The notes under the pieces were generated by a model, which was not told the origin of the DNA, searched no databases, and saw only the letters and a program-made list of their open reading frames with translations. From assembly GCF_018742245.1 (NCBI RefSeq), contig NZ_CP036132.1:4769001-4833000 (forward strand): 64,000 nucleotides of DNA, given 5' to 3'. Below are positions 38,191 to 46,538 of this stretch, in pieces (positions within the stretch are counted from its first letter, which is position 1; the number at the start of each line of letters is the position of its first letter). The stretch is from Bacillus mycoides (GTDB taxonomy: Bacteria; Bacillota; Bacilli; Bacillales; Bacillaceae_G). Made by a program: the position numbers and the translations under genes.

Positions 38191-38514
38191 TTATTCCCCT
38201 TTCGCTTCTAGCTTTTTATAAAGGTCAATAAATTCTGCTGCTAATTCTTTTACTGTAATAGAATTCATTAAATGATCTTGTGCATGAATTAAAAGAACAC
38301 TAATCTCTGTTTTTTCTCCTCTTGCTTCTGATTGTATGAGCTCTGTTTGGAAATGATGCGCTTCATTAATCGCTTCTTTCGCCTTTACCATCGCTTCGTC
38401 TGCTTCTGCCATTTTCCCCTGTTTGGCAAATTGAAGTGCCTCCATTGCAAAGCTTCGTGCATTACCACTATTTAAAATCAATTGGAATGGAATTTGTTCT
38501 GCTGTAGTCATCAT
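38191..38514 (-). CDS. licA: PTS lactose/cellobiose-family IIA component
   Basis: A 107-aa helical IIA of the Lac family. The phosphorylated His lies in [12 protein letters not shown] (near residue 79), and SGNARSFAMEAL is the conserved first helix. It passes phosphate from HPr to IIB. Second soluble component of the operon, placed after IIC and separated from it by a strong hairpin (38653-38692). Confidence 0.93.
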   Translation of the reverse strand: MMTTAEQIPFQLILNSGNARSFAMEALQFAKQGKMAEADEAMVKAKEAINEAHHFQTELIQSEARGEKTEISVLLIHAQDHLMNSITVKELAAEFIDLYKKLEAKGE

Positions 38515-38652
38515 AATTACCGCCCTCTCTATTATGGTTCAACCGATTTAAATACCCCTTCAGTTTGAACATTTCTATTAAAGTATTAATTTATTAATGA
38601 TAGTTTGGTGTTCTTATAGATGGGTCTCATCTTTTTGAACATGATATAAAGG

Positions 38653-38692
38653 TAATTGTTCTCACAGATAATGTTGTCTGTGAGAACAATTA
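38653..38692. other. Intercistronic hairpin between IIC and IIA
   Basis: A perfect 16-bp stem (38653-38668 with 38677-38692, TAATTGTTCTCACAGA arms) with an eight-base loop and no T tract in the operon direction. This fits an mRNA-stabilising or processing structure more than a terminator. Confidence 0.6.
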
Positions 38693-38697
38693 TTATG

Positions 38698-40005
38698 TTA
38701 CATAGGTAAAGAGTTGTTATTTCCTTGTGCTGCTGCTTTTTCAGTACGAACAACTGAACGGTCAGATAACACAACGAATGGATAATAGATTACCATTGCA
38801 ATTACAAAGTTAAATAACTGTAGAATCGCACCAGAAATATGTCCACCTGTTACAAGATAACCACTAATAATTGGTGGTGTTGCCCATGGAATCATCACAA
38901 CTGTTTTTGGTACCCAACCAATAGATATAGCTGTATAAGAAGTAATTACTAATACAATTGGTGTTAGGATAAACGGTAAGAATAAAATTGGATTTAAAAT
39001 AATTGGTGTACCAAAGATTACTGGTTCGTTAATGTTGAATGCACCTGGACCAATTGATAGACGCGATACACCACGTAGTTGTGCACTTTTTGCTACAAGT
39101 AATACCACTACTAAGAATGCTAATGTTGCACCAGAACCACCAAGATATACGAAAGTATCAAAGAATGGTTTTGTAATAATGTTTGGAACATCAAATGCAG
39201 ATGTACCACCTTGGAATAACTTCATGTTTTTCTCTAATGCCGGTAAGTATAATGGCTCAATAATACCACCAACGATATTTGGACCATGTAAACCGAAGAA
39301 CCAAAGAAGATGAACAAGGAGTACAATGACAATTGCACTTGGTAATGTCCCTGCTAAACTTTGCAGTGGTGATTGAATCGTATTAAAGATAAATTCATGA
39401 ACACTTGTACCAGCTAATTTCACTGCTAATTGAATACCTGCAACTACTGTTAAAATAACAAATGCTGGAACTATAGCTGCGAAAGATCTTAAAACTGCTG
39501 GTGGTACTCCATCAGGCATTTTAAAAGTAATGTTTCTTTGTACAAAGAAACGGAATACTTCAGTAACAAGAAGTGCTACGATAATTGCTACGAATAACCC
39601 TTGTGCACCTGTCCAAGCTAAGTTCAATCCGCCTTCTTTCGGTGTTGTTGGCGTAAGAATAATTAACGCACCAAATGAAATAATACCTGCTGACAAACCA
39701 TCAACGCCGTAAGATTTTGCTAAGTTATAACTTGTTGTAAATGCTATGATTAGTGCTAGAATTGCGAAAGAACCGGTCCACATTCCACCGCCAACTTGTT
39801 TCCACGTTTCACCAAACAAACCTTTCATGAAATCTTGGAAAGCCTCAGATGGAAAACCATTAATTAGTGATGCAAGTGCACCAACTAAAATAAGTGGCAT
39901 AACTGCAATAAATCCATCACGGATCGCAGCTAAGTGACGTTGCGATCCGATTTTACCAGCGACAGGAACAATATATTTCTCCATAAATGCAATAAACTTT
40001 TGCAT
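38698..40005 (-). CDS. licC: PTS cellobiose/chitobiose-family IIC permease
   Basis: A 435-aa polytopic permease of the Lac family, about ten helices, with the conserved VAGKIGSQRHLAAIRDG N-terminus, FGLHGPNIVGG and the GAFNINEPVIFGTPIILNP loop. It carries the sugar across the membrane while IIB phosphorylates it. Second gene of the IIB-IIC-IIA-GH4 operon, 16 bp after IIB. Confidence 0.95.
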   Translation of the reverse strand: MQKFIAFMEKYIVPVAGKIGSQRHLAAIRDGFIAVMPLILVGALASLINGFPSEAFQDFMKGLFGETWKQVGGGMWTGSFAILALIIAFTTSYNLAKSYGVDGLSAGIISFGALIILTPTTPKEGGLNLAWTGAQGLFVAIIVALLVTEVFRFFVQRNITFKMPDGVPPAVLRSFAAIVPAFVILTVVAGIQLAVKLAGTSVHEFIFNTIQSPLQSLAGTLPSAIVIVLLVHLLWFFGLHGPNIVGGIIEPLYLPALEKNMKLFQGGTSAFDVPNIITKPFFDTFVYLGGSGATLAFLVVVLLVAKSAQLRGVSRLSIGPGAFNINEPVIFGTPIILNPILFLPFILTPIVLVITSYTAISIGWVPKTVVMIPWATPPIISGYLVTGGHISGAILQLFNFVIAMVIYYPFVVLSDRSVVRTEKAAAQGNNNSLPM

Positions 40006-40021
40006 TTCGCTTCCCCCCTAA

Positions 40022-40324
40022 TTATTTTTTAAGTGTTAATGCGTGATCTAAAACTGCTTCTCCATTCATCATGCCGTAGTGCATTGGGTTAATAACATCG
40101 ATTCCAACGCTTTTTTCATCAGCAAGCGTTTTCATTGAAGAAAGCATGTAACGAACTTGCGGTCCTAATAATAGTACATCTGCTTGATCGATATTGTTTT
40201 TTACTGCATCCCCAGATACAGCCCAAATCTTACCTTCTAGACCGCGAGCCTTTGCAGCCGCTTCCATTTTTGTAACTAGTAAACTTGTAGACATCCCTGC
40301 TGAACAACATAATAAAATATTCAT
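40022..40324 (-). CDS. licB: PTS cellobiose/chitobiose-family IIB component
   Basis: A 100-aa IIB with the phospho-Cys in [11 protein letters not shown] near residue 7 and the Lac-family ending. First gene of the operon, with AAGGGGGATT upstream of ATG. Its promoter about 70 bp upstream is of the sigma-54 type, linking the operon to the LevR-type activator at 31434. Confidence 0.94.
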   Translation of the reverse strand: MNILLCCSAGMSTSLLVTKMEAAAKARGLEGKIWAVSGDAVKNNIDQADVLLLGPQVRYMLSSMKTLADEKSVGIDVINPMHYGMMNGEAVLDHALTLKK

Positions 40325-40390
40325 TTATAAATCCCCCTTGTGTGGTATAAAAAATTTATGTTTTTTATTTTTCTTTACGCTATTTATTAA

Positions 40391-40407
40391 TGCAATTAGC
40401 GTGCCAA
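40391..40407 (-). promoter_or_regulatory. Sigma-54 (-24/-12) promoter of the PTS operon
   Basis: On the minus strand the sequence is TTGGCACGCTAATTGCA: TGGCAC, five bases, TTGCA, an essentially perfect SigL consensus with GG and GC ten bases apart. It lies 67 bp upstream of the IIB start codon. Confidence 0.88.
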
Positions 40408-40451
40408 CTTTTTAAAATGCCTAAAATCAGCGTTTTTTCGAGCAATTTATT

Positions 40452-40519
40452 TGTGTGTTACCGCTTTCAATCAGTGTGTCACCAAAGAAACACACAGTGT
40501 GTTATAAAACAACACGCTT
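40452..40519 (-). promoter_or_regulatory. Candidate activator-binding repeats upstream of the sigma-54 promoter
   Basis: Three GTGTGTY blocks at about 22-base intervals (40453, 40474, 40497) include two inverted repeats, GTGTGT..ACACAC (40474-40495) and GTGTGTT..AACACGC (40497-40517). They lie 45-115 bp upstream of the -24 element, where the LevR-type enhancer site is expected. The rest of the 40325-40750 gap is AT-rich and without a gene. Confidence 0.5.
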
Positions 40520-40750
40520 TTAACACATAACTGTATGAAAATAGATTAGTGTTTAGTTGTCTAGTTATGTTTAAAATAAAAAAACACTAAATTTTTTTAA
40601 AGCGTGAAAATATAATAACGAAAAATATAATATTTCGACTCAAATCAAAAACAAATACCTATTCAAGATACTCGTCTAACTATTGTCCAGTCACACTCTA
40701 TTAAATTACATAGAATAGAATAAAATAAAGTATTTTGAAAGGGGATTCCA

Positions 40751-42292
40751 ATGCCAAAGCATAGAAAAAAGAATAGAATGAAAATTTATAGAATACAGTT
40801 TCAAAATAAATGGTATAAACATGAGGAGGGTTCTGAACTAGATTCAAACACGTATAAACTAGACAAACAGGACACTGAAGATACGCAAGACAAACAAGAT
40901 AAACAGGACAAACCAGGTAAACAAGACAAACAAGATAAACAGGACAAACAAGATAAGCAAGACAAACAAGATAAACAGGACAAACAGGACAAACCAGGTA
41001 AACAAGACAAACAAGATAAGCAAGATAAACAAGACAAACCAGGTAAACCAGGTAAACAAGACAAACAAGATAAACAAGATAAACAGGACAAACAGGACAA
41101 ACCAGGTAAACAAGACAAACAAGACAAGCAAGATAAACAGGACAAACAAGATAAGCAAGACAAACAAGATAAACAGGACAAACCAGGTAAACAAGACAAG
41201 CAGGACAAACCAGATAAACAAGACAAGCAGGACAAACCAGATAAACAAGACAAGCAGGACAAACCAGATAAACAAGACAAGCAGGACAAACCAGATAAAC
41301 ACGATAAGCAAGATAAACAGGACGAAGACCAGGATGAAGACGAGGACGAAGACGATAAGCAAGTACAATCGGAAGATGTAATAATAGTACCAACAGATTC
41401 GCACAGCTTAGATATATGGGATGAAATTTCACTAAAAGAAATACAAGCTGGCGAACATACAAGTTTATTTGAAGAAAAAAGCAATTATCAAAATATTAAC
41501 TTACTCCAAGTAAGCGATATTCGTCTATATTTGGATAAACAGCTACAATTTAGTTCCGTCGATGAGCAAATCTATCATGAGGCACTAGTTCATCCGATTA
41601 TGTCAAAGGTAATAGATCCAAAGCGTGTTCTCATACTAGGCGGTGGCGATGGCCTTGCTTTAAGAGAGGTTTTAAAATATGAAACGGTTATCCATGTAGA
41701 CCTCGTCGACTTAGACGAAGAAATGATTAAGATGGCTCGCAATGTTCCAGAATTAGTCGCTTTAAACCAACGCGCATTTTTTGACGATCGCGCAAATGTA
41801 CATGTATGTGACGCAAAAGAATTTCTGAAATCTCCTTCCTCTTTATATGATGTAATTATTATTGATTTTCCGGATCCAGCGACAGAAGTATTAAGCACTT
41901 TATATACGAGTGAACTCTTTGCCCTTATAGCTACGTTCCTAACAGAGGATGGCGCATTTGTTTGCCAATCTAATTCACCTGCTGATGCACCTCTTGTATA
42001 TTGGAGTATTGGTAACACAATTGAACATGCCGGATTAACTGTAAAAAGCTATCATACAATTGTTCCTTCTTTCGGAACTGACTGGGGATTTCATATTGCT
42101 GCTAACTCCTCGTTTGCACTCGATCAAATTGAACAATTATACGTAGTACCAGTTCCTCGAACATTACCTTCTCTTCTTGCTCCTTTATTTCAATTTAAAG
42201 AAGAATATTTAGAGCACCGTAACAATGCCGTTTTAAATTCAGAATCTGATCTTATCCTACATCATTACTATCAAAAAGAAATGGAGTTTTGA
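40751..42292 (+). CDS. SpeE-like aminopropyltransferase with long K-Q-D repeat N-terminus
   Basis: A 513-aa two-part protein. Residues 1-47 are basic then polar; residues 48-191 are exactly 48 tripeptides of the form K-(Q/P/H)-(D/G); 192-206 is an acidic run. Residues about 215-513 are a spermidine-synthase fold with LQFSSVDEQIYHEALVHP, the SAM-binding GGGDG (297-301) and DFPDP (from 372) in place of the usual DSTDP. This version resembles the catalytic half of membrane-type polyamine aminopropyltransferases, but no TM helices are present. SD AAAGGGG precedes ATG. The speD gene begins 18 bp downstream, so the pair likely makes a polyamine using decarboxylated SAM. Because the repeat lacks stops, several antisense frames are open; I treat these as shadows. 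Confidence 0.82.
   Translation: MPKHRKKNRMKIYRIQFQNKWYKHEEGSELDSNTYKLDKQDTEDTQDKQDKQDKPGKQDKQDKQDKQDKQDKQDKQDKQDKPGKQDKQDKQDKQDKPGKPGKQDKQDKQDKQDKQDKPGKQDKQDKQDKQDKQDKQDKQDKQDKPGKQDKQDKPDKQDKQDKPDKQDKQDKPDKQDKQDKPDKHDKQDKQDEDQDEDEDEDDKQVQSEDVIIVPTDSHSLDIWDEISLKEIQAGEHTSLFEEKSNYQNINLLQVSDIRLYLDKQLQFSSVDEQIYHEALVHPIMSKVIDPKRVLILGGGDGLALREVLKYETVIHVDLVDLDEEMIKMARNVPELVALNQRAFFDDRANVHVCDAKEFLKSPSSLYDVIIIDFPDPATEVLSTLYTSELFALIATFLTEDGAFVCQSNSPADAPLVYWSIGNTIEHAGLTVKSYHTIVPSFGTDWGFHIAANSSFALDQIEQLYVVPVPRTLPSLLAPLFQFKEEYLEHRNNAVLNSESDLILHHYYQKEMEF
40892..41323 (+). repeat. Coding tandem repeat (9-bp periodic, 48 units)
   Basis: 432 bp of uninterrupted 9-bp units encoding KQD, KPG, KPD or KHD. Within it 41189-41296 is four identical 27-bp copies (KQD-KQD-KPD), evidence of recent expansion. 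The translation is a strongly charged, balanced Lys/Asp chain that should be disordered. Copy number is expected to vary between strains. Confidence 0.95.
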
Positions 42293-42310
42293 CAAGGAAG
42301 GTGCAAATAT

Positions 42311-42682
42311 ATGGAATATTCTACGTTTGGGCGTCATATAATAGTAGATTTATGGGGCGTAGATTTTTCTCTATTAAATGATATTCATTTTTTAGAGCAT
42401 CATTTAGTTGCCGCTGCGAATCGCTCTGGTGCCCACGTTTTAAATGTAAGTAGCAAGGAATTCCACCCATATGGAGTTACGGTATTAATTTTATTATCAG
42501 AAAGCCATCTCTCTATTCACACTTATCCCGAAAAGAAATTTGCAGCAATTGATTGTTATACTTGTGGCACATCTGTTGATCCTCAAAAAGCTATTAATTC
42601 TATAATAAGCGTGTTAAAACCAGAACGTATGCATATAAAAAAATTAATTCGTGGTGTAGGAGAATTTGTTACTATCGATTAA
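42311..42682 (+). CDS. speD: S-adenosylmethionine decarboxylase proenzyme
   Basis: A 123-aa bacterial-type SpeD/SpeH. The autoprocessing site is LSESHLSIHTYPE with cleavage before Ser65 (pyruvoyl group), and the catalytic Cys is in DCYTCG. It supplies decarboxylated SAM, the aminopropyl donor for the preceding SpeE-like enzyme; AAGGAAGGTG precedes ATG. A further SD-like AGAAGGAGG at 42707-42715 is followed by no frame of useful length, suggesting a lost third gene. Confidence 0.95.
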   Translation: MEYSTFGRHIIVDLWGVDFSLLNDIHFLEHHLVAAANRSGAHVLNVSSKEFHPYGVTVLILLSESHLSIHTYPEKKFAAIDCYTCGTSVDPQKAINSIISVLKPERMHIKKLIRGVGEFVTID

Positions 42683-42730
42683 TTATCATCCCCATTTACT
42701 CATGAAGAAGGAGGCTTGTTAATATAAAAA

Positions 42731-42767
42731 TACCATCAGTGGAACTTATAACACTCCACTGATGGTA
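42731..42767. terminator. Hairpin downstream of speD
   Basis: TACCATCAGTGGA (42731-42743) and TCCACTGATGGTA (42755-42767) form a perfect 13-bp stem. T residues follow only on the minus strand. The arm shares ATCAGTGG with bcr1, which begins 20 bp further on. It may end transcription coming from the PTS side. Confidence 0.5.
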
Positions 42768-42786
42768 AGCACACATACATATTCTA

Positions 42787-42944
42787 TTCATCCCGCGTTA
42801 ACGGGCAGTAAAATTCCCACCTCAAAATTCGGCTGGAGCAAAGAAGTTAGGTGGGAGATCCACTGCCCGTAGACGCCCGATTGGTGAAGGCTACTAATCA
42901 GTGGGGGATGAACAAAACCCCCACTGATTAAAGTTTCACTTTAT
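42787..42944. repeat. bcr1 element, copy 3 (full length)
   Basis: A 158-bp copy in the same orientation as copy 1, left flank TTCAT (one change) and right flank TTTAT (42940-42944). All stems are preserved. Its right flank again supplies a TAA to a minus-strand frame. Confidence 0.88.
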
Positions 42945-43024
42945 CTTAATTGATGATTTAATTTTGCTAGTTTTCGTTTCCAATATAAAGTCAGCATAAA
43001 CCTGGAAATAATAAATACAATCAT
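42941..43024 (-). CDS. Possible 27-aa membrane micropeptide ending in bcr1
   Basis: ATG 43024, with GAGGG 11 nt upstream, opens 27 codons (MIVFIISRFMLTLYWKRKLA..) to a TAA inside the bcr1 flank. A hydrophobic stretch then basic residues, like small membrane peptides or the tail of a degraded membrane protein. Evidence is weak. Confidence 0.25.
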   Translation of the reverse strand: MIVFIISRFMLTLYWKRKLAKLNHQLR

Positions 43025-43070
43025 CCATAAGTAGCCCTCTTTTCGTCATAACTGTCTCTTTTAAAAACAT

Positions 43071-43095
43071 AAAAAAACCTTGCATACGCAAGGTT
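43071..43095 (-). terminator. Terminator of the second PTS operon
   Basis: AACCTTGC (43076-43083) and GCAAGGTT (43088-43095) with an ATAC loop, then seven T residues on the minus strand, 12 bp after the IIA stop. Confidence 0.85.
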
Positions 43096-43106
43096 CATTC
43101 AGCTAC

Positions 43107-43412
43107 TCACATCTTCCTATATAATTCTACAAATTCACTCGCCAATTCCTTCACTGTAATTGCGTTCATTAAATGATCTTGCGCATGTACCATCAGCAGG
43201 GTAACTTCTGTCTTTTCCCCGCCAGCTTCTTTCTGTATGAGCTCTGTTTGTAAGCGGTGCGCCTCTTGCAATTCATTTAACGCTTCTTGTAGTTTAGCTT
43301 CTGCTTCCTTAAATTCACCGCGCTTAGCAAAATCAATTGCTTCCATTGCACAACTTCTCGCATTTCCCCCGTGCAAGATTAAATGAAAAACTTTCGTCTC
43401 TATCGTATCCAT
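43107..43412 (-). CDS. PTS lactose/cellobiose-family IIA (second set)
   Basis: A 101-aa IIA paralogous to the 38191 gene: [18 protein letters not shown] at the start and the phospho-His in [11 protein letters not shown]. Last gene of an IIB-IIC-IIA unit that lacks its own hydrolase. It is 9 bp after IIC. Confidence 0.92.
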   Translation of the reverse strand: MDTIETKVFHLILHGGNARSCAMEAIDFAKRGEFKEAEAKLQEALNELQEAHRLQTELIQKEAGGEKTEVTLLMVHAQDHLMNAITVKELASEFVELYRKM

Positions 43413-43421
43413 TTTATTTCT

Positions 43422-44723
43422 TTACTCCCCCTTTTCTTCCGCTACTTTTTGTTTATCCCATATTTTTAAGAATGGCAAGTAAATAAAGAATGCAAGCGCA
43501 AAGTTAACGAGTTGCAAAACAACCCCTGAAATTTTCCCGCCTGACCCTAAATATCCACTAAACAGAATAGGTGTAGTCCAAGGTACAGCAGCTCCGCTCG
43601 GACGTGCAACCCATCCCCATTCCATTGCAAAATAAGAAACAACCGTTAACACGACTGGAACCAGTATAAATGGAATAAGTAAAAGTGGGTTCATTACAAT
43701 CGGCATTCCAAAAGTCACCATTTCATTAATGTTAAAAATACCAGGTGCAATCGACAATCGTCCTAAACTTTTCAATTGCTGACTTCGCGCAAATAATAAC
43801 ATTCCTACAACTAAAGCAAGTGTTGCGCCAGAACCGCCCATATAAATCCATAAGTCAAAGAACTGCGCAGTAATCGTATTCGGTACGTCTTGACCAGCCT
43901 GAAAAGCAATTCGGTTTTGGTCCATTAACGACAACCAAATCGGGCTCATTACACCGCCAACAATTGCAGCGCCATGAATTCCACACGCCCAAAGTACATG
44001 GACAATAATAACGGCTATTACTGCGCCCCAAAGACTGGCACCAAGTGCACTAAGTGGTTCTTGTAAAATTTTCCCCACAATATTATGGATGCTGCCGAAA
44101 GAAGTATTTTCTATCATTAAGCGCAAGATCCAAATAACAGTTACAACAATAAATCCTGGAACGAGTGCTGCAAATGAACGTGTCACAGCTGGCGGTACCG
44201 TTTCTGGCATTTTTATAATCAGCTTTTTTTGTACAATAAATCTATAAAGTTCAGTAGATATAAGTGCTATAATCATCGCAACGAATAACCCTTGGCTTCC
44301 CATTAAAACAGCTGGTATAGCCCCTTCTACAAGTACACTTTCTTTCGTACTTGGTATTATATATGCAACTTGAAATGGAGTTGCAAGTAAGAATGTCACA
44401 AGTGATAACGCCCCTGCCGCTAATGCATCGACCTTATAGTATCCTCCAAGTCTGTAAGCGATTCCAAAAGTGGCTATTAAAGACATTATATTAAATGTTG
44501 CGCTAACTGGATACCCCAAAGCCTTTTGCCAACTCTCCCCAAACAATCCTGCCATAAAATCATTATATCCTGGTATGGGTAAAGCACTAATAATTAGAAA
44601 AAAAGATCCGATAATCAAGAAAGGCATCGTCAAAATAATCCCATCACGAATCGCTTGCAAATGTCTCTGCTCTGCAACCTTTCCTGCTACTGGCATCACA
44701 TATTTCTCTAAAAATCCAATCAT
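43422..44723 (-). CDS. PTS cellobiose-family IIC permease (second set)
   Basis: A 433-aa Lac-family permease with about ten helices and the conserved VAGKVAEQRHLQAIRDG and FNINEMVTFGMPIVMNP segments. It is clearly paralogous to the 38698 gene but diverged, so transport specificity may differ. Middle gene of the second PTS unit. Confidence 0.93.
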   Translation of the reverse strand: MIGFLEKYVMPVAGKVAEQRHLQAIRDGIILTMPFLIIGSFFLIISALPIPGYNDFMAGLFGESWQKALGYPVSATFNIMSLIATFGIAYRLGGYYKVDALAAGALSLVTFLLATPFQVAYIIPSTKESVLVEGAIPAVLMGSQGLFVAMIIALISTELYRFIVQKKLIIKMPETVPPAVTRSFAALVPGFIVVTVIWILRLMIENTSFGSIHNIVGKILQEPLSALGASLWGAVIAVIIVHVLWACGIHGAAIVGGVMSPIWLSLMDQNRIAFQAGQDVPNTITAQFFDLWIYMGGSGATLALVVGMLLFARSQQLKSLGRLSIAPGIFNINEMVTFGMPIVMNPLLLIPFILVPVVLTVVSYFAMEWGWVARPSGAAVPWTTPILFSGYLGSGGKISGVVLQLVNFALAFFIYLPFLKIWDKQKVAEEKGE

Positions 44724-44737
44724 CTATCCCACTCTCC

Positions 44738-45040
44738 TCATGGTTTCATTGACAAAGCTGCTTGCAAGATAGCTTCTCCATTACAAAGCCCATAATGGAC
44801 AGATTGAATGACATCAACAGGTATTCCTTTCTCCTTACATAATTCTTTCATTTTCGGTAATAAATAACGTACTTGTGGTCCAAGTAAAAGTACATCCGCA
44901 TCATCGATATGATTTCGCACTTCTGAACCTGATACAGCCCAAATCTTTACCTCTATCCCCCTTGCCTGTGCCGCTTTCTCCATTTTTGTAACTATCAAAC
45001 TGGAAGACATTCCCGCTGCACAGCAAAGCAAAATATTCAT
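44738..45040 (-). CDS. PTS cellobiose-family IIB (second set)
   Basis: A 100-aa IIB with phospho-Cys in [11 protein letters not shown]. First gene of the second set, with GAGGGAGGG before ATG. The upstream gap lacks a -24/-12 promoter with correct spacing; an imperfect inverted repeat (ACCTA..TGGTG / CACCA..TAGGT, about 45065-45103) sits there instead, so its control probably differs from that of the first operon. Confidence 0.92.
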   Translation of the reverse strand: MNILLCCAAGMSSSLIVTKMEKAAQARGIEVKIWAVSGSEVRNHIDDADVLLLGPQVRYLLPKMKELCKEKGIPVDVIQSVHYGLCNGEAILQAALSMKP

Positions 45041-45264
45041 CCTGTTTCCCTCCCTCTTTTTCTAAACCTAAGTTATGGTGCAGCCCTTGCCACCACTAGG
45101 TTACAAATATATATGTCTAGATTTCTAACTGTATGCCGAGCTTAAAAACAAAAATTTCTCGGTTTTCACGCTATTCCATCTATCCGTATTTTCCTAGTAA
45201 AGAAGTCTCTAACTCGCTATAATGATTCAGTATGATTTTTTATAATCGATAGGAGGGTATATTT

Positions 45265-46482
45265 ATGAAGGCATATCGCTTTCCGCTTATTTTATTATCT
45301 TCTATCCTAATTGGTGGTTTCATTGGTTATTTCATGGGTGCCGATGCAGTTGCTTTAAAGCCGCTTGGTGACATTTTCTTAAACTTAATGTTTACGATTG
45401 TTGTACCGTTAGTGTTCTTTAGCATCGCGTCATCTATTGCTAATATGGATGGATTAAAACGTTTCGGTAAAATTATGTCTAGTATGGCTGGAACTTTCTT
45501 ATTTACAAGTATTTTAGCTGCTATTTTTATGATTATTATTGTGAAAGTATTCCCGCCAGCACAAGGTGTTGTATTAGAACTAACACAGCCTGATAAAGCT
45601 GAAAAAGCAGTTAGTGTTGCTGATCAAATTGTTGGTATCCTAACAGTATCAGACTTTTCAAAGTTACTATCTCGTGAGAACATGCTAGCTCTTATTTTCT
45701 TCTCTATCTTAATGGGGGTTGCAACTTCAGCAGTTGGTGAAAAAGGGAAACCATTCGCTACATTCTTACAAGCTGGTGCAGAAATTTCAATGAAAGTTGT
45801 ATCTTTCATTATGTACTACGCTCCAATCGGACTAGCTGCCTACTTCGCAGCATTAGTTGGTGAATTCGGACCACAACTTCTTGGAACTTACTTCCGAGCA
45901 GCAATGGTATACTATCCGGCTTCTCTTATTTACTTCTTTGTATTCTTTACATTCTATGCATACCTTGCAGGTCGCAAACAAGGTGTACAAGTATTTTGGA
46001 AGAACATGGTCTCTCCTACAGTTACATCACTTGCAACTTGTAGTAGTGCCGCAAGTATTCCAGCGAACTTAGAAGCAACGAAGAAAATGGGTATTTCTTC
46101 TGACGTTCGTGAAACAGTTGTCCTTCTTGGATCTACACTTCATAAAGACGGATCTGTTTTAGGCGGGGTATTAAAAATTTCTTTCTTATTCGGTATTTTC
46201 AACATGGAATTCGAAGGACCGAAAACATTAGCAATTGCACTTGTTGTTTCTCTATTAGTAGGAACAGTAATGGGTGCTATTCCGGGCGGAGGTATGATTG
46301 GTGAAATGTTAATCGTTTCTCTATACGGATTCCCACCAGAAGCATTGCCAATTATCGCCGCAATTAGTACAATCATCGATCCTCCTGCAACAGTGTTAAA
46401 CGTAACAGGAGATAACGCTTGTGCCGTAATGACAGCTCGTCTTGTAGAAGGTAAAAACTGGATCAAAAATAAATTTGCTTAA
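45265..46482 (+). CDS. Dicarboxylate/amino acid:cation symporter (DAACS family)
   Basis: A 405-aa glutamate/aspartate-type transporter with eight helices and two re-entrant loops. The first hairpin tip is CSSAASIP (usual SSSATLP), and the substrate-binding end is DPPATVLNVTGDNACAVMTARLVEG. It imports acidic amino acids or C4-dicarboxylates with H+ or Na+. Single gene with ATAGGAGGG site, divergent from the second PTS unit. The altered serine motif leaves the substrate uncertain. Confidence 0.9.
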   Translation: MKAYRFPLILLSSILIGGFIGYFMGADAVALKPLGDIFLNLMFTIVVPLVFFSIASSIANMDGLKRFGKIMSSMAGTFLFTSILAAIFMIIIVKVFPPAQGVVLELTQPDKAEKAVSVADQIVGILTVSDFSKLLSRENMLALIFFSILMGVATSAVGEKGKPFATFLQAGAEISMKVVSFIMYYAPIGLAAYFAALVGEFGPQLLGTYFRAAMVYYPASLIYFFVFFTFYAYLAGRKQGVQVFWKNMVSPTVTSLATCSSAASIPANLEATKKMGISSDVRETVVLLGSTLHKDGSVLGGVLKISFLFGIFNMEFEGPKTLAIALVVSLLVGTVMGAIPGGGMIGEMLIVSLYGFPPEALPIIAAISTIIDPPATVLNVTGDNACAVMTARLVEGKNWIKNKFA

Positions 46483-46492
46483 TATATAGAAA

Positions 46493-46524
46493 GAGGATGC
46501 CCGCTTTGAGCATCCTTTTTTTGT
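46493..46524 (+). terminator. Terminator of the symporter gene
   Basis: AGGATGC (46494-46500) / GCATCCT (46510-46516), nine-base loop, then T6. Confidence 0.85.
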
Positions 46525-46538
46525 TGTTATTTGTCAGT

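Noticed and set aside
40892..41323. Repeat array as a possible CRISPR
   Set aside because: Units are contiguous 9-bp codon repeats without spacers and are in frame in a protein.
40701..41484. Three long minus-strand frames (181-253 aa) of LSC, YLV or VLF-type repeats over the K-Q-D repeat
   Set aside because: They arise because the 9-bp repeat contains no stop in these frames; no ribosome sites, and the plus-strand frame joins a real SpeE domain.
45065..45103. Sigma-54 promoter for the second PTS set (GTGGCAAGGGCTGCA)
   Set aside because: GG and GC are eight bases apart instead of ten, so it should not bind sigma-54 properly.
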